Part shown: piece by piece, positions 1-5,211 of the stretch
Layout: each line of letters begins with the position of its first letter
Position numbering within the stretch: position 1 is the stretch's first letter
NCBI GenBank assembly: GCA_031550405.1
Contig: JAVBOP010000064.1
Span: 1 to 7,493 of the forward strand
Reading direction: 5' to 3'
Source: JAVBOP01 sp031550405
GTDB taxonomy: Bacteria > Bacteroidota > Ignavibacteria > Kapaibacteriales > UBA2268
Length of the DNA: 7,493 bases
Made by a program: the position numbers and the translations under genes
The notes under the pieces: generated by a model
What the model was told of the DNA's origin: nothing
The model's database searches: none
The model's input: only the letters and a program-made list of their open reading frames with translations

Positions 1-61
1 AAGCGTAAGAGCTTGTAATAGCGATTACTAAGGTAACGGTAAACAAAAATTTCTTTGACAT
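1..61 (-). CDS. Secreted or membrane protein, N-terminal fragment (runs off left edge)
   Basis: Read on the minus strand, an ATG at 61-59 opens a frame that stays open to the window edge and gives MSKKFLFTVTLVIAITSSYA. This is a classic Sec signal peptide: basic n-region (KK), hydrophobic core (FLFTVTLVIAI), and a small-residue end (S-Y-A) that fits a signal peptidase I site. A GGAG Shine-Dalgarno-like sequence sits nine bases upstream of the ATG, which supports this start. Only 20 codons are visible, so the mature protein, its function and its family cannot be named. It is transcribed in the same direction as the MFS gene 295 bp upstream of it. The gap is large and contains a hairpin, so a shared transcript is uncertain. 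Confidence 0.65.
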   Translation of the reverse strand, partial: MSKKFLFTVTLVIAITSSYA

Positions 62-67
62 TTTTTT

Positions 68-73
68 ATCTCC
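68..73 (-). promoter_or_regulatory. Shine-Dalgarno-like ribosome binding site of the left-edge gene
   Basis: On the minus strand GGAGAT is followed by an A run and then the ATG at 61. This is the clearest Shine-Dalgarno match in the window. The other genes here start behind plain A/T-rich leaders. It decides the start of the partial secreted protein. Confidence 0.55.
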
Positions 74-356
74 GAAATTGTTAAAAAAAATTAATTAACC
101 CCACTCAATTATTAGCTAATTAATGCCTCTTTCAGCTACAAACTCATTTCATGTTGCCATAGCTTGCGTGTGAAAGGCAATACAAAATTACAGCATTTTT
201 CAAACCTGTGCAATAGTTGGGCTTACAAGTTGCCTGTGGAAACCAGACTTATTCTATTTCCCTTCTTTTCTTCTTTTTCTATTAACAATTCATATACTTT
301 CTGTTTTAAAATTATGAATAAAAATTCATAATCACTTGCTATTGCCCTTCGCCGCT
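74..356. other. AT-rich intergenic region without a credible gene
   Basis: No reading frame here has a plausible start and protein-like composition. The minus-strand frame that crosses 223-972 is an antisense or off-frame shadow of the transporter. The region holds a TTAATTAA (91-98), a 10-bp palindrome ATTAGCTAAT (111-120) that could be an operator but has no other support, a near-pure pyrimidine tract on the plus strand (253-280), and the perfect hairpin at 311-332 described separately. I see no convincing Bacteroidota-type promoter for the left-edge gene. Confidence 0.5.
311..332 (-). terminator. AT-only hairpin downstream of the MFS gene, candidate terminator
   Basis: ATTATGAAT and ATTCATAAT form a perfect 9-bp inverted repeat around a 4-base loop. 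On the minus strand it begins 25 bases after the transporter stop codon and is followed by TTT. The position suits a terminator, but the stem has only one G:C pair per arm and the T tract is short, so it would be weak. The right arm also contains the ATTCATAA core of the 21-bp repeat found at 2282-3919 (17 of 21 matches on the plus strand at 312-332), so it may instead be a palindromic relative of that element. Confidence 0.4.
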
Positions 357-1646
357 TTATCTGCCTTCTTCCATACCGTGCTTGTTGGGACCGCGCTCCC
401 GAATAATTAACAGTATTGCCATCACAACGCCAATACACCCTAATGCCGAAAATATCCACATGCCTGCGGTATAACTGCCGGTTGCGTCGTTTGCCCTGCC
501 GACAATAAAATTCAATGCCATCAAACCAAAGCTCTGCAGCATTGTCATAAGCCCAAAAGCTGTCCCAACCTTCTCGGCAGGCACTACTATGGGTACTGAG
601 GGCCACAAAGCGGAAGGCACAAGAGCAAATGCAATACCCATCATAATCATTGGTATCACAAGCGATATGCTTGCACTGACATCTATTACCGGTATGTGTA
701 TTGCGGTTGCCGAGTGAGTATAAGCCATAATCAGATACACGGGCATAATGAGCAGGCAGCCCAGTATCATGATTGAAGCGCGGCGGCCTATCTTGTCTAT
801 CAAGCCGCCGAAAAATGGCGTAAGTATCATTGCTGCAAGGGTGATAATGCTGCTCACGGCGCCTGCTGTTGCCAGATTCAAGCCATGTTCTGCAATGAAG
901 AAGCGCGGTGCAAATGTCTTGAACGGGAATATTGCCGAGTAGAACACAAGGCACAGTATGCTTATATACCAAAAGGACTTATCGAATACGAACATATCCC
1001 GCAACTTGACCTCATCCTGCTTAGCGACTTTGGGCAATGCAAATTTCCTTTCGCCATGCCTGTCCAAAAACATATATACGCCGACCATGATTATGGAGAA
1101 GATGCCGACCAGAAATGCGAACAGCAGCGGCTTCTGCCAATCATCAAACAGCCATGATCCCCACGACGGCGAGTTTTCAGCTGAAAAAGAACCCATGCGT
1201 GCAATCGTTAGCTCCACTCCCATTGCCAGCGATAGTGTGCTGCCTTTGAACCAGCGCGCAACAGCAGCAGATACGGCTACTATCATGGTTTCAGCGCCAA
1301 GCCCGAATATAAGCCTGCCTACAGCCATTGTTATAAAATCGCCGTTGATTGCCGTGATTCCCGCTCCCGCAACGAATATGCAGGTGAATATCATCATTGA
1401 TTTTCGCGTTCCTATCCTATCGATAATAATGCCACCAATCAGTACCATAACGATGTTGACAGCGCTGTACCAGAACTGTAATGTCCCGATGTCAGTGTCG
1501 GAAAAGCCCAGCTGGTCGGCAAGCAATTCGCCCGATATGGGTATAATATCATAGGTAAAGTAGTTGCCGAATATTGCAAGCGACACGCATATCAGCACAA
1601 TCCAGCGGTAGTATCCGGGTATTTTGATAGATGATGTTTTAGACAT
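357..1646 (-). CDS. MFS transporter, MFSD1-like
   Basis: A 429-residue inner-membrane transporter of the major facilitator superfamily, with about 12 hydrophobic segments in two six-helix halves split by a charged central loop (about residues 195-220). The superfamily loop motif appears twice: GGIIIDRIGTRKS (71-83, with D75, R76, G78, R80) and GGLIDKIGRR (280-289). The segments GRLIFGLGAET (110-120), VARWFKG, MGVELTIARMGS (142-153) and LWPSVPIVVPAEKVGTAFG, followed by MLQSFG, resemble the MFSD1 branch, whose human member is a lysosomal dipeptide carrier. That specific resemblance is from memory, and the bacterial substrate is unknown; small peptides would be an inference. The length is normal for the family and nothing looks broken. 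The start is the first ATG before a hydrophobic first helix preceded by a short basic tail. It has no Shine-Dalgarno sequence. The gene is divergent from sufU across a 161-bp gap. Confidence 0.85.
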   Translation of the reverse strand: MSKTSSIKIPGYYRWIVLICVSLAIFGNYFTYDIIPISGELLADQLGFSDTDIGTLQFWYSAVNIVMVLIGGIIIDRIGTRKSMMIFTCIFVAGAGITAINGDFITMAVGRLIFGLGAETMIVAVSAAVARWFKGSTLSLAMGVELTIARMGSFSAENSPSWGSWLFDDWQKPLLFAFLVGIFSIIMVGVYMFLDRHGERKFALPKVAKQDEVKLRDMFVFDKSFWYISILCLVFYSAIFPFKTFAPRFFIAEHGLNLATAGAVSSIITLAAMILTPFFGGLIDKIGRRASIMILGCLLIMPVYLIMAYTHSATAIHIPVIDVSASISLVIPMIMMGIAFALVPSALWPSVPIVVPAEKVGTAFGLMTMLQSFGLMALNFIVGRANDATGSYTAGMWIFSALGCIGVVMAILLIIRERGPNKHGMEEGR

Positions 1647-1685
1647 AAGAGTGAAGTAAATGTTGGGTCATATTTTTAAAGCGAG

Positions 1686-1717
1686 CAAATTACATAAAAA
1701 AAATTAAATTACAAAAA
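1686..1717 (-). promoter_or_regulatory. Candidate Bacteroidota-type promoter of the MFS gene
   Basis: On the minus strand TTTTTG is followed after exactly 19 bases by TAATTTG, about 40 bases before the transporter ATG. This resembles the Bacteroidota arrangement of a TTTG -33 box and a TAnnTTTG -7 box, but the -7 box is one base short. In an AT-rich gap such matches arise by chance, so this is only a candidate. Confidence 0.3.
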
Positions 1718-1807
1718 GGCATAATGGCGCTATACCAGCTCAGCCAATGCACTATATACCTGCGATTATCGTCATTTTATAACTATATTAATAATTGAAA
1801 AACTGAC

Positions 1808-2269
1808 ATGGACAATACATCCGAACTAAGAGAATTATATCAGGAAGTGATATTAGACCACAATAAAAATCCTCGAAATTTTGGCAAACCCGAACATTAC
1901 AACCATCATGCCAAAGGACATAACCCTCTATGTGGCGATAGCTTGGAGGTGTTCATCGAAATAGACGGTGATGTTATACAGGATATAAAATTTGATGGCA
2001 ATGGCTGTGCTATTTCGAAGGCATCGGCATCGGTTATGACCACTGTGCTCAAAGGAAAAACGATTGAAGAAGCTGAAGAGCTTTTCAAAAATTTCCACGA
2101 AGCCATCACTTCCGACACAAGTGCCGCTGCGGAAAATCCCAGCCTTGGCAAGCTTTCCGTGTTCTACGGAGTGCGCGAATTTCCTGCTCGTGTCAAATGT
2201 GCCTCCCTCGCATGGCACACCCTGATTAACGCCCTTGAAAACAAGCAAGACGCTACCACAACAGAATAG
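1808..2269 (+). CDS. sufU: SUF-type Fe-S cluster assembly protein SufU
   Basis: A 153-residue NifU/IscU-fold protein of the SufU type, a cytosolic zinc protein that takes sulfur from the cysteine desulfurase SufS and helps pass it to the SufBCD scaffold. The hallmark residues are all present: C42 and D44 in NPLCGDS, C67 in GNGCAIS, and C131 in ARVKCASLAW. They correspond to the known zinc ligands and sulfur-accepting cysteine of Bacillus SufU. The stretch LGKLSVFYGVREFPARVKCA before the last cysteine is the insertion that separates SufU from IscU. The length is typical. The start is the first ATG, followed by the usual LRELYQEVILDHNKNPRNFG N-terminus. No other suf gene lies in the window: upstream is the divergent transporter and downstream the AT-rich accessory block, so here it looks monocistronic. 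No clear promoter or Shine-Dalgarno sequence was found. Confidence 0.93.
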   Translation: MDNTSELRELYQEVILDHNKNPRNFGKPEHYNHHAKGHNPLCGDSLEVFIEIDGDVIQDIKFDGNGCAISKASASVMTTVLKGKTIEEAEELFKNFHEAITSDTSAAAENPSLGKLSVFYGVREFPARVKCASLAWHTLINALENKQDATTTE

Positions 2270-2281
2270 AATAGCAAGCTG

Positions 2282-2302
2282 TTATTAAAAAATATTCATA
2301 AA
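2282..2302 (+). repeat. 21-bp AT-rich dispersed repeat, copy 1 (reference)
   Basis: The sequence is TTATT-A6-TATTCATAAA. It starts 12 nt after the sufU stop and ends 2 nt before the ATG of the DUF6922-like ORF. It is identical over 21 bases to the copy at 3899-3919. See the finding on this repeat. Confidence 0.7.
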
Positions 2303-2304
2303 CA

Positions 2305-2562
2305 ATGTGTATGCAAATTAACAATTATCCTAAATATATTTTTTGGAATTATGCAGATGACGCTGATTTACCTGAAAATATAGTTGCAGAGCAAGTGTTA
2401 TCTTATGGCGATATAGAAGATATTTCGCTTGCTTTCAAGCAAATATCATAAGAAATTTTGATAAATATTGTTAATAAAATGAAGTTAAATGAACGCTGGA
2501 AAAAACGAGTAAATTTTATTGAAAAAGTATTTATCGGTAATTTAATTAAAAATAATTCATAA
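2305..2562 (+). pseudogene. DUF6922-like putative antitoxin, interrupted by an in-frame TAA
   Basis: From ATG 2305 the frame reads MCMQINNYPKYIFWNYADDA, continues through NIVAEQVLSYGDIEDIS, and stops at TAA 2449-2451 after 48 codons. Past this stop the same frame is open for 36 more codons (EILINIVNKMKLNERWKKRV and onward) and ends at TAA 2560-2562, overlapping the toxin ATG at 2562 by one base (TAATG). That coupling suggests the original gene was 85 codons long and is now split by one nonsense change (for example AAA to TAA between S48 and E50). The FW motif near the start and the ERVL/GD.ED-like helix recall DUF6922, a small domain often encoded just upstream of AbiEii-type genes in Bacteroidota. 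The family call is from memory. The antitoxin role is inferred from position. The alternative is a real 48-aa protein. Confidence 0.6.
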
Positions 2563-2563
2563 T
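2543..2563 (+). repeat. 21-bp repeat, weak copy overlapping the AbiEii start
   Basis: It matches 17 of 21 positions of copy 1, keeping ATTCATAA. It lies within the last codons of the interrupted antitoxin frame and ends on the toxin ATG, so coding constraint may explain it. Confidence 0.3.
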
Positions 2564-3215
2564 GGAAATAAAATTATCTAATATATTGCCGCATACGGCA
2601 GAATTATTTAAACAATTAGCTGATTTGAATTTTATGAAACGCTATACTTTGGTTGGCGGCACAGCATTGGCATTGCAGATAGGACACAGGCATAGCGAAG
2701 ATTTGGATTTTATTTTCGATGAAGAAAAACTTAATAATGAGACAATAAAACGTAATATTGCCAAATATTTTCCAAAATATAAAATTATTCGTGAAGAAAA
2801 AGGCTACCAAATTGATTTTTTGATAAATAATGTTAAGCTGACTTTTTTTTCGATTGGAGCTATTCAATTGCCATTTCAGGTTTTGCCTGATGCGATTTCT
2901 TTTCGCAAAACTCATATTGCCAATATTGATACAATTGCTGTGCTTAAAATGGCAACAATAGCCAATCGAAGTACTATTCGCGATTATTATGATTTGTATT
3001 TTTTGGCAAAATATTATTTAGGTTTGCCTAAAATATATGAAATGAGTAAGGAAAAGCTGCCGCATCTTTCGGCAATTACATATAGCGAAACGATTGTTTA
3101 TATTGATGACATTGAATTAGACGCGATAGATGGGCATTTGAATCCGAAGGAACATATCGGCAAGAAAGAGATAGCGACATATTTTACAGAAGAATTGCAA
3201 AAGATGTTCGTATAA
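2562..3215 (+). CDS. AbiEii/AbiGii-type nucleotidyltransferase toxin
   Basis: A 217-residue protein of the AbiEii (DUF1814) family, DNA polymerase beta-like nucleotidyltransferases that act as toxins of type IV or related toxin-antitoxin and phage-abortive systems. Characterised relatives modify tRNA. Visible motifs: VGGTALAL (31-38) with the acidic pair in GHRHSEDLDF (D47, D49), the lysine and arginine in KMATIANR (K129, R136), and RDYYDL (140-145). All the catalytic landmarks I would look for are present, so it may be functional. It is shorter than long AbiEii proteins but normal for the compact forms paired with a small upstream gene. The start overlaps the stop of the DUF6922-like frame (TAATG), implying translational coupling. 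The cognate upstream gene is interrupted, which raises the question of how the toxin is tolerated. The gene is AT-rich, as is its surroundings. Confidence 0.85.
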   Translation: MEIKLSNILPHTAELFKQLADLNFMKRYTLVGGTALALQIGHRHSEDLDFIFDEEKLNNETIKRNIAKYFPKYKIIREEKGYQIDFLINNVKLTFFSIGAIQLPFQVLPDAISFRKTHIANIDTIAVLKMATIANRSTIRDYYDLYFLAKYYLGLPKIYEMSKEKLPHLSAITYSETIVYIDDIELDAIDGHLNPKEHIGKKEIATYFTEELQKMFV

Positions 3216-3222
3216 GGAATGA

Positions 3223-3243
3223 TTATTAACAAATATTCATAAA
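3223..3243 (+). repeat. 21-bp repeat, copy 2
   Basis: It matches copy 1 at 20 of 21 positions (one C in the A run). It starts 8 nt after the AbiEii stop and ends 20 nt before the methyltransferase-fragment ATG. Confidence 0.65.
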
Positions 3244-3263
3244 TCAACAAATACTAAAAATAT

Positions 3264-3332
3264 ATGAACCAAATAATACTTGGCGATTGCCTTGATGTGA
3301 TACCTAATTTATTACTCTTAACTAAAAAATAG
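3264..3332 (+). pseudogene. DNA methyltransferase, N-terminal remnant
   Basis: The frame from ATG 3264 reads MNQIILGDCLDVIPNL and then an unrelated LLLLTKK before TAG 3330-3332. The first 16 residues match the opening of site-specific DNA N4/N6-methyltransferases, where GDCL(D/E)V leads to the SAM-binding and DPPY segments. Here everything after about 3311 is missing: no DPPY motif or other methylase segment follows. The abrupt loss, followed only 8 bases after the TAG by another gene start, points to a deletion. The match is short, so chance resemblance cannot be excluded. Confidence 0.5.
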
Positions 3333-3340
3333 ATAACATA

Positions 3341-3550
3341 ATGAACGAATTAAATATAGACTTGAAATACAGCTTTCTTCAAGATATAGAGCCGTCAGAT
3401 ATGCAGCTTGAAGCATTAATGAAAGAGGTTGCAGAAGAAAGTATGAAAAAAAAAGAAGCAGCAGATAAAGATTTAAAAAAATTAATCCAGAGGGAAATAG
3501 AAATAGCAGCAGATAAAAGCAAAATTATATTGGAAGGCATTAAACAATGA
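3341..3550 (+). CDS. Small charged protein, putative antitoxin of the zeta-like toxin
   Basis: A 69-residue protein, rich in K and E, with YSFLQDIEPSDMQLEALMKE (residues 10-29) followed by a long helical, probably coiled-coil stretch containing KKKEAADKDLKKLI. It has no signal peptide or membrane segment. It ends in an ATGA overlap (3547-3550) with the start of the zeta-toxin remnant, the usual coupling of an antitoxin with its toxin. From memory, small proteins with a YxFLQ.I.PSD.QL start lie beside zeta-type kinases in Bacteroidota. I infer it is the cognate antitoxin, not homologous to the classical epsilon protein. The frame is whole although its partner is destroyed. No Shine-Dalgarno sequence is seen; the leader is A-rich. 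Confidence 0.6.
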   Translation: MNELNIDLKYSFLQDIEPSDMQLEALMKEVAEESMKKKEAADKDLKKLIQREIEIAADKSKIILEGIKQ

Positions 3551-3698
3551 TAATGAAGCCTAAATTGCTTATCATAGCTGGTACTAAAATAACACTTTTC
3601 CGAAGTTGTTATTTAGAACTGTTGGTAGACAGGTTGAGAAAATTTATACAGCTGTAAATCCTTGGGCAAAAGAAATATTAAAGCAGATGGAATGTTGA
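3547..3698 (+). pseudogene. Zeta-toxin-like kinase remnant, ends retained, core deleted
   Basis: The frame from ATG 3547 begins MIMKPKLLIIAG, the usual start of zeta-type P-loop kinases just before the nucleotide-binding GSGKTT loop, but it then turns into unrelated residues and stops at TAA 3655-3657 (36 aa). In another frame, 3588-3698 reads NNTFPKLLFRTV, then VEKIYTAVNPWAKEILKQME and a final C before TGA, which resembles the C-terminus of the same family. The P-loop and the whole catalytic core between about 3582 and 3588 are absent, and the two ends are out of frame. An internal deletion is the simplest explanation. The family's intact members are around 190-200 residues (from memory), so most of the gene is gone. 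It cannot encode an active kinase, which in intact relatives phosphorylates UDP-N-acetylglucosamine. Confidence 0.7.
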
Positions 3699-3715
3699 TA
3701 GCATAATAATAAGAT

Positions 3716-3736
3716 TTATTAAAAAATATTCATATA
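3716..3736 (+). repeat. 21-bp repeat, copy 3
   Basis: It is identical to copy 1 over the first 19 bases, with 20 of 21 matching overall. It starts 17 nt after the stop of the zeta C-terminal remnant. No gene start follows it directly, which argues against a pure leader role. Confidence 0.65.
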
Positions 3737-3781
3737 CATTCGGATACTTTTTCAGCTCAATTTTTGTCTATGTTGTTATAG

Positions 3782-3802
3782 TTGTTAAAATTTATTCATA
3801 AT
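3782..3802 (+). repeat. 21-bp repeat, weak copy 4
   Basis: It matches 17 of 21 positions, with TTTATTCATAATTTT at its 3' side. The same 15 bases occur on the minus strand in the hairpin region near 311-332. Confidence 0.4.
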
Positions 3803-3898
3803 TTTGATATACGGAAAAATAACTATAAAGAATTTTGCATATAAAATCATCGCCTTGCGAATTTGATTTAGAAACGAAAAAAATAAAATAGTATATAA

Positions 3899-3919
3899 TT
3901 ATTAAAAAATATTCATAAA
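3899..3919 (+). repeat. 21-bp repeat, copy 5 (identical to copy 1)
   Basis: It is identical over all 21 bases to copy 1 at 2282-2302, more than 1.6 kb away, although the flanks differ. It ends 17 nt before the ATG of the LRR gene. Confidence 0.7.
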
Positions 3920-3936
3920 TATATAGGGATAGTATC

Positions 3937-5208
3937 ATGAAAACAAAAAACACAATTTTATTGGTTATTGCTTTTGCATTTATATGCTCAGCAGTGAAAG
4001 CTGGGGAATATCATGATGATGATAAAACCGCTTTGCGCAATTTCTTAATCCAAAATTCTTATGGAGAATATCAAACTAATGGACAGAGATTAGGATTAGA
4101 CGACGATGATATGGCAATACTTAATGGCATAGACTGGCTGACAGAAGAAAGCTGGGTCGGCAAGATTTCAGGTTTTACATGGAATAGTAAAAACCCAAAA
4201 CGCTTAACGGAGATAAATTGGGACTTTAGAAGTCTTGCCGGTAATTTGGATTTAACTGGATGTGCAAGTTTGGATGCACTATCTTGCTTTGGCAATCAGC
4301 TCACAAGTTTGGATGTATCAAAAAATACAGCATTACAAAAATTAGATTGTGCTGGCAACCACCTCACAAGTTTAGATGTGTCAAAAAATGTCGCTTTAAC
4401 AAGATTACATTGTGCTATCAACCAGCTGACGAATTTGGATGTGTCAAAAAATATTAGACTGGAACGTTTGTTCTGCGGACACATCCAGCTAGCGAATTTG
4501 GATTTATTAAACAATATTAAACTGGAAGAATTAGATTGCACTGGCAACCACCTCACAAATTTAGATATATCAAACAATACGAAATTGATATATTTAGAGT
4601 GCCCTGACAACCAATTAAAATTCTCAACATTGCCATTACCTAAAGAACAATATCTGTATTATGTTTACTCCCCGCAAGATACAATACGAGGCGGAACTGT
4701 TGCATATTCGAGCGGCATTGACTTAAGCAGCGAGTATAGCATTGACGGCAATATTACTAATTTCGCGTGGTATGATGTTACAGGTGGAGCTGAAACATCA
4801 ATTACTCTTGCTAGCAATAACGGCATCTTTTCGCTTGATGCGTCATATTCCGGCAAAACGCTAATTTGTAAAATGACCAATGAGACCTTTCCTAATTTTG
4901 TTGATGAACCACCTTACTATAGTCCTTTAATATATAAAGTTACCATAACAGATGATGTTAGCATAGACGATGATTATGAAAATTTATTCATAAATCTCTA
5001 TCCTAATCCAAGTAATAGCATATTGACAATCAGCAATATTGATAACAAAATATTTAAGAGTATTTCATTATTTGACATGTCAGGCAAGCTGTTAGCGGCA
5101 TATAACAATATAGATAACTCCATATATAGCATAGACATATCGGCATATCCAAATGGCACATACATGCTGGATATCGATGGGGAAGCGGTCAGATTTATGA
5201 AGCAATAG
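3937..5208 (+). CDS. Secreted leucine-rich-repeat protein with T9SS type A sorting domain
   Basis: A 423-residue exported protein. Residues 1-22 form a Sec signal peptide (KTK, hydrophobic core, cleavage near VKA|GEY). Residues 104-229 hold six 21-residue leucine-rich repeats of the form LDxSxNxxLxxLxCxxNxLxx, the IRREKO-type pattern. Each repeat has a cysteine at the same place (C117, C138, C159, C180, C201, C222), and repeat 4 has I183 where the others have Asn. Residues about 235-340 look like a beta-rich domain. Residues about 349-423 are a T9SS type A sorting domain: NLYPNPSNSILTIS (353-366), a GKLL turn, and SAYPNGTYML. The protein should cross the inner membrane by Sec and the outer membrane by T9SS, then be released or anchored at the surface. 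Its ligand is unknown; adhesion is a guess. A GGGA lies about ten bases before the ATG. Confidence 0.88.
   Translation: MKTKNTILLVIAFAFICSAVKAGEYHDDDKTALRNFLIQNSYGEYQTNGQRLGLDDDDMAILNGIDWLTEESWVGKISGFTWNSKNPKRLTEINWDFRSLAGNLDLTGCASLDALSCFGNQLTSLDVSKNTALQKLDCAGNHLTSLDVSKNVALTRLHCAINQLTNLDVSKNIRLERLFCGHIQLANLDLLNNIKLEELDCTGNHLTNLDISNNTKLIYLECPDNQLKFSTLPLPKEQYLYYVYSPQDTIRGGTVAYSSGIDLSSEYSIDGNITNFAWYDVTGGAETSITLASNNGIFSLDASYSGKTLICKMTNETFPNFVDEPPYYSPLIYKVTITDDVSIDDDYENLFINLYPNPSNSILTISNIDNKIFKSISLFDMSGKLLAAYNNIDNSIYSIDISAYPNGTYMLDIDGEAVRFMKQ
4246..4623 (+). repeat. Six tandem 63-bp units encoding the LRRs
   Basis: Each unit codes for one 21-residue repeat. Units 2 and 3 remain alike at the DNA level (shared blocks such as GATGTGTCAAAAAAT and ACCACCTCAC or ACCAGCTGAC), consistent with expansion by duplication. 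Units 4 and 6 are the most diverged. Confidence 0.75.
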
Positions 5209-5211
5209 ATG

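Larger units (their letters stand above)
2270..3936. other. Low-GC accessory block of decayed toxin-antitoxin and defence genes
   Basis: From just after sufU to just before the LRR gene the DNA becomes clearly richer in A and T than the transporter, sufU and the IgGFc-like gene on either side. Its content is all accessory: a DUF6922-like antitoxin fragment with AbiEii, the start of a DNA methyltransferase, a small antitoxin-like gene, and the two ends of a zeta toxin. Copies of a 21-bp repeat punctuate it. I see no transposase, integrase, tRNA or att-like direct repeat at its edges. Acquisition by transfer followed by decay is an inference from composition and content. Confidence 0.6.
3699..3936 (+). 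other. AT-rich non-coding gap with three repeat copies
   Basis: No frame here has protein-like content. The gap separates the zeta remnant from the LRR gene and holds repeat copies at 3716, 3782 and 3899. It probably contains the LRR gene promoter, but no clear TTTG / TAnnTTTG pair is visible. Confidence 0.5.

Noticed and set aside
253..280. Near-pure pyrimidine tract (purine on the minus strand)
   Set aside because: It is short and interrupted, with no mirror symmetry strong enough to suggest a triplex or other structure.
223..972. Long minus-strand frame of 249 codons
   Set aside because: It overlaps the MFS gene on the same strand in another frame, is rich in Arg, Cys and His with no domain pattern, and is a shadow of the transporter.
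2270..2286. Small hairpin AATAGCA-AGC-TGTTATT after sufU
   Set aside because: It is 7 bp with a G:U pair, a 3-base loop and an A run instead of T after it. Too weak for a terminator, and it overlaps the 21-bp repeat.
2282..3919. CRISPR array reading of the 21-bp repeats
   Set aside because: Spacing is irregular (68 bp to over 900 bp), the intervals contain genes, and the repeat is almost only A/T. It is not a CRISPR.
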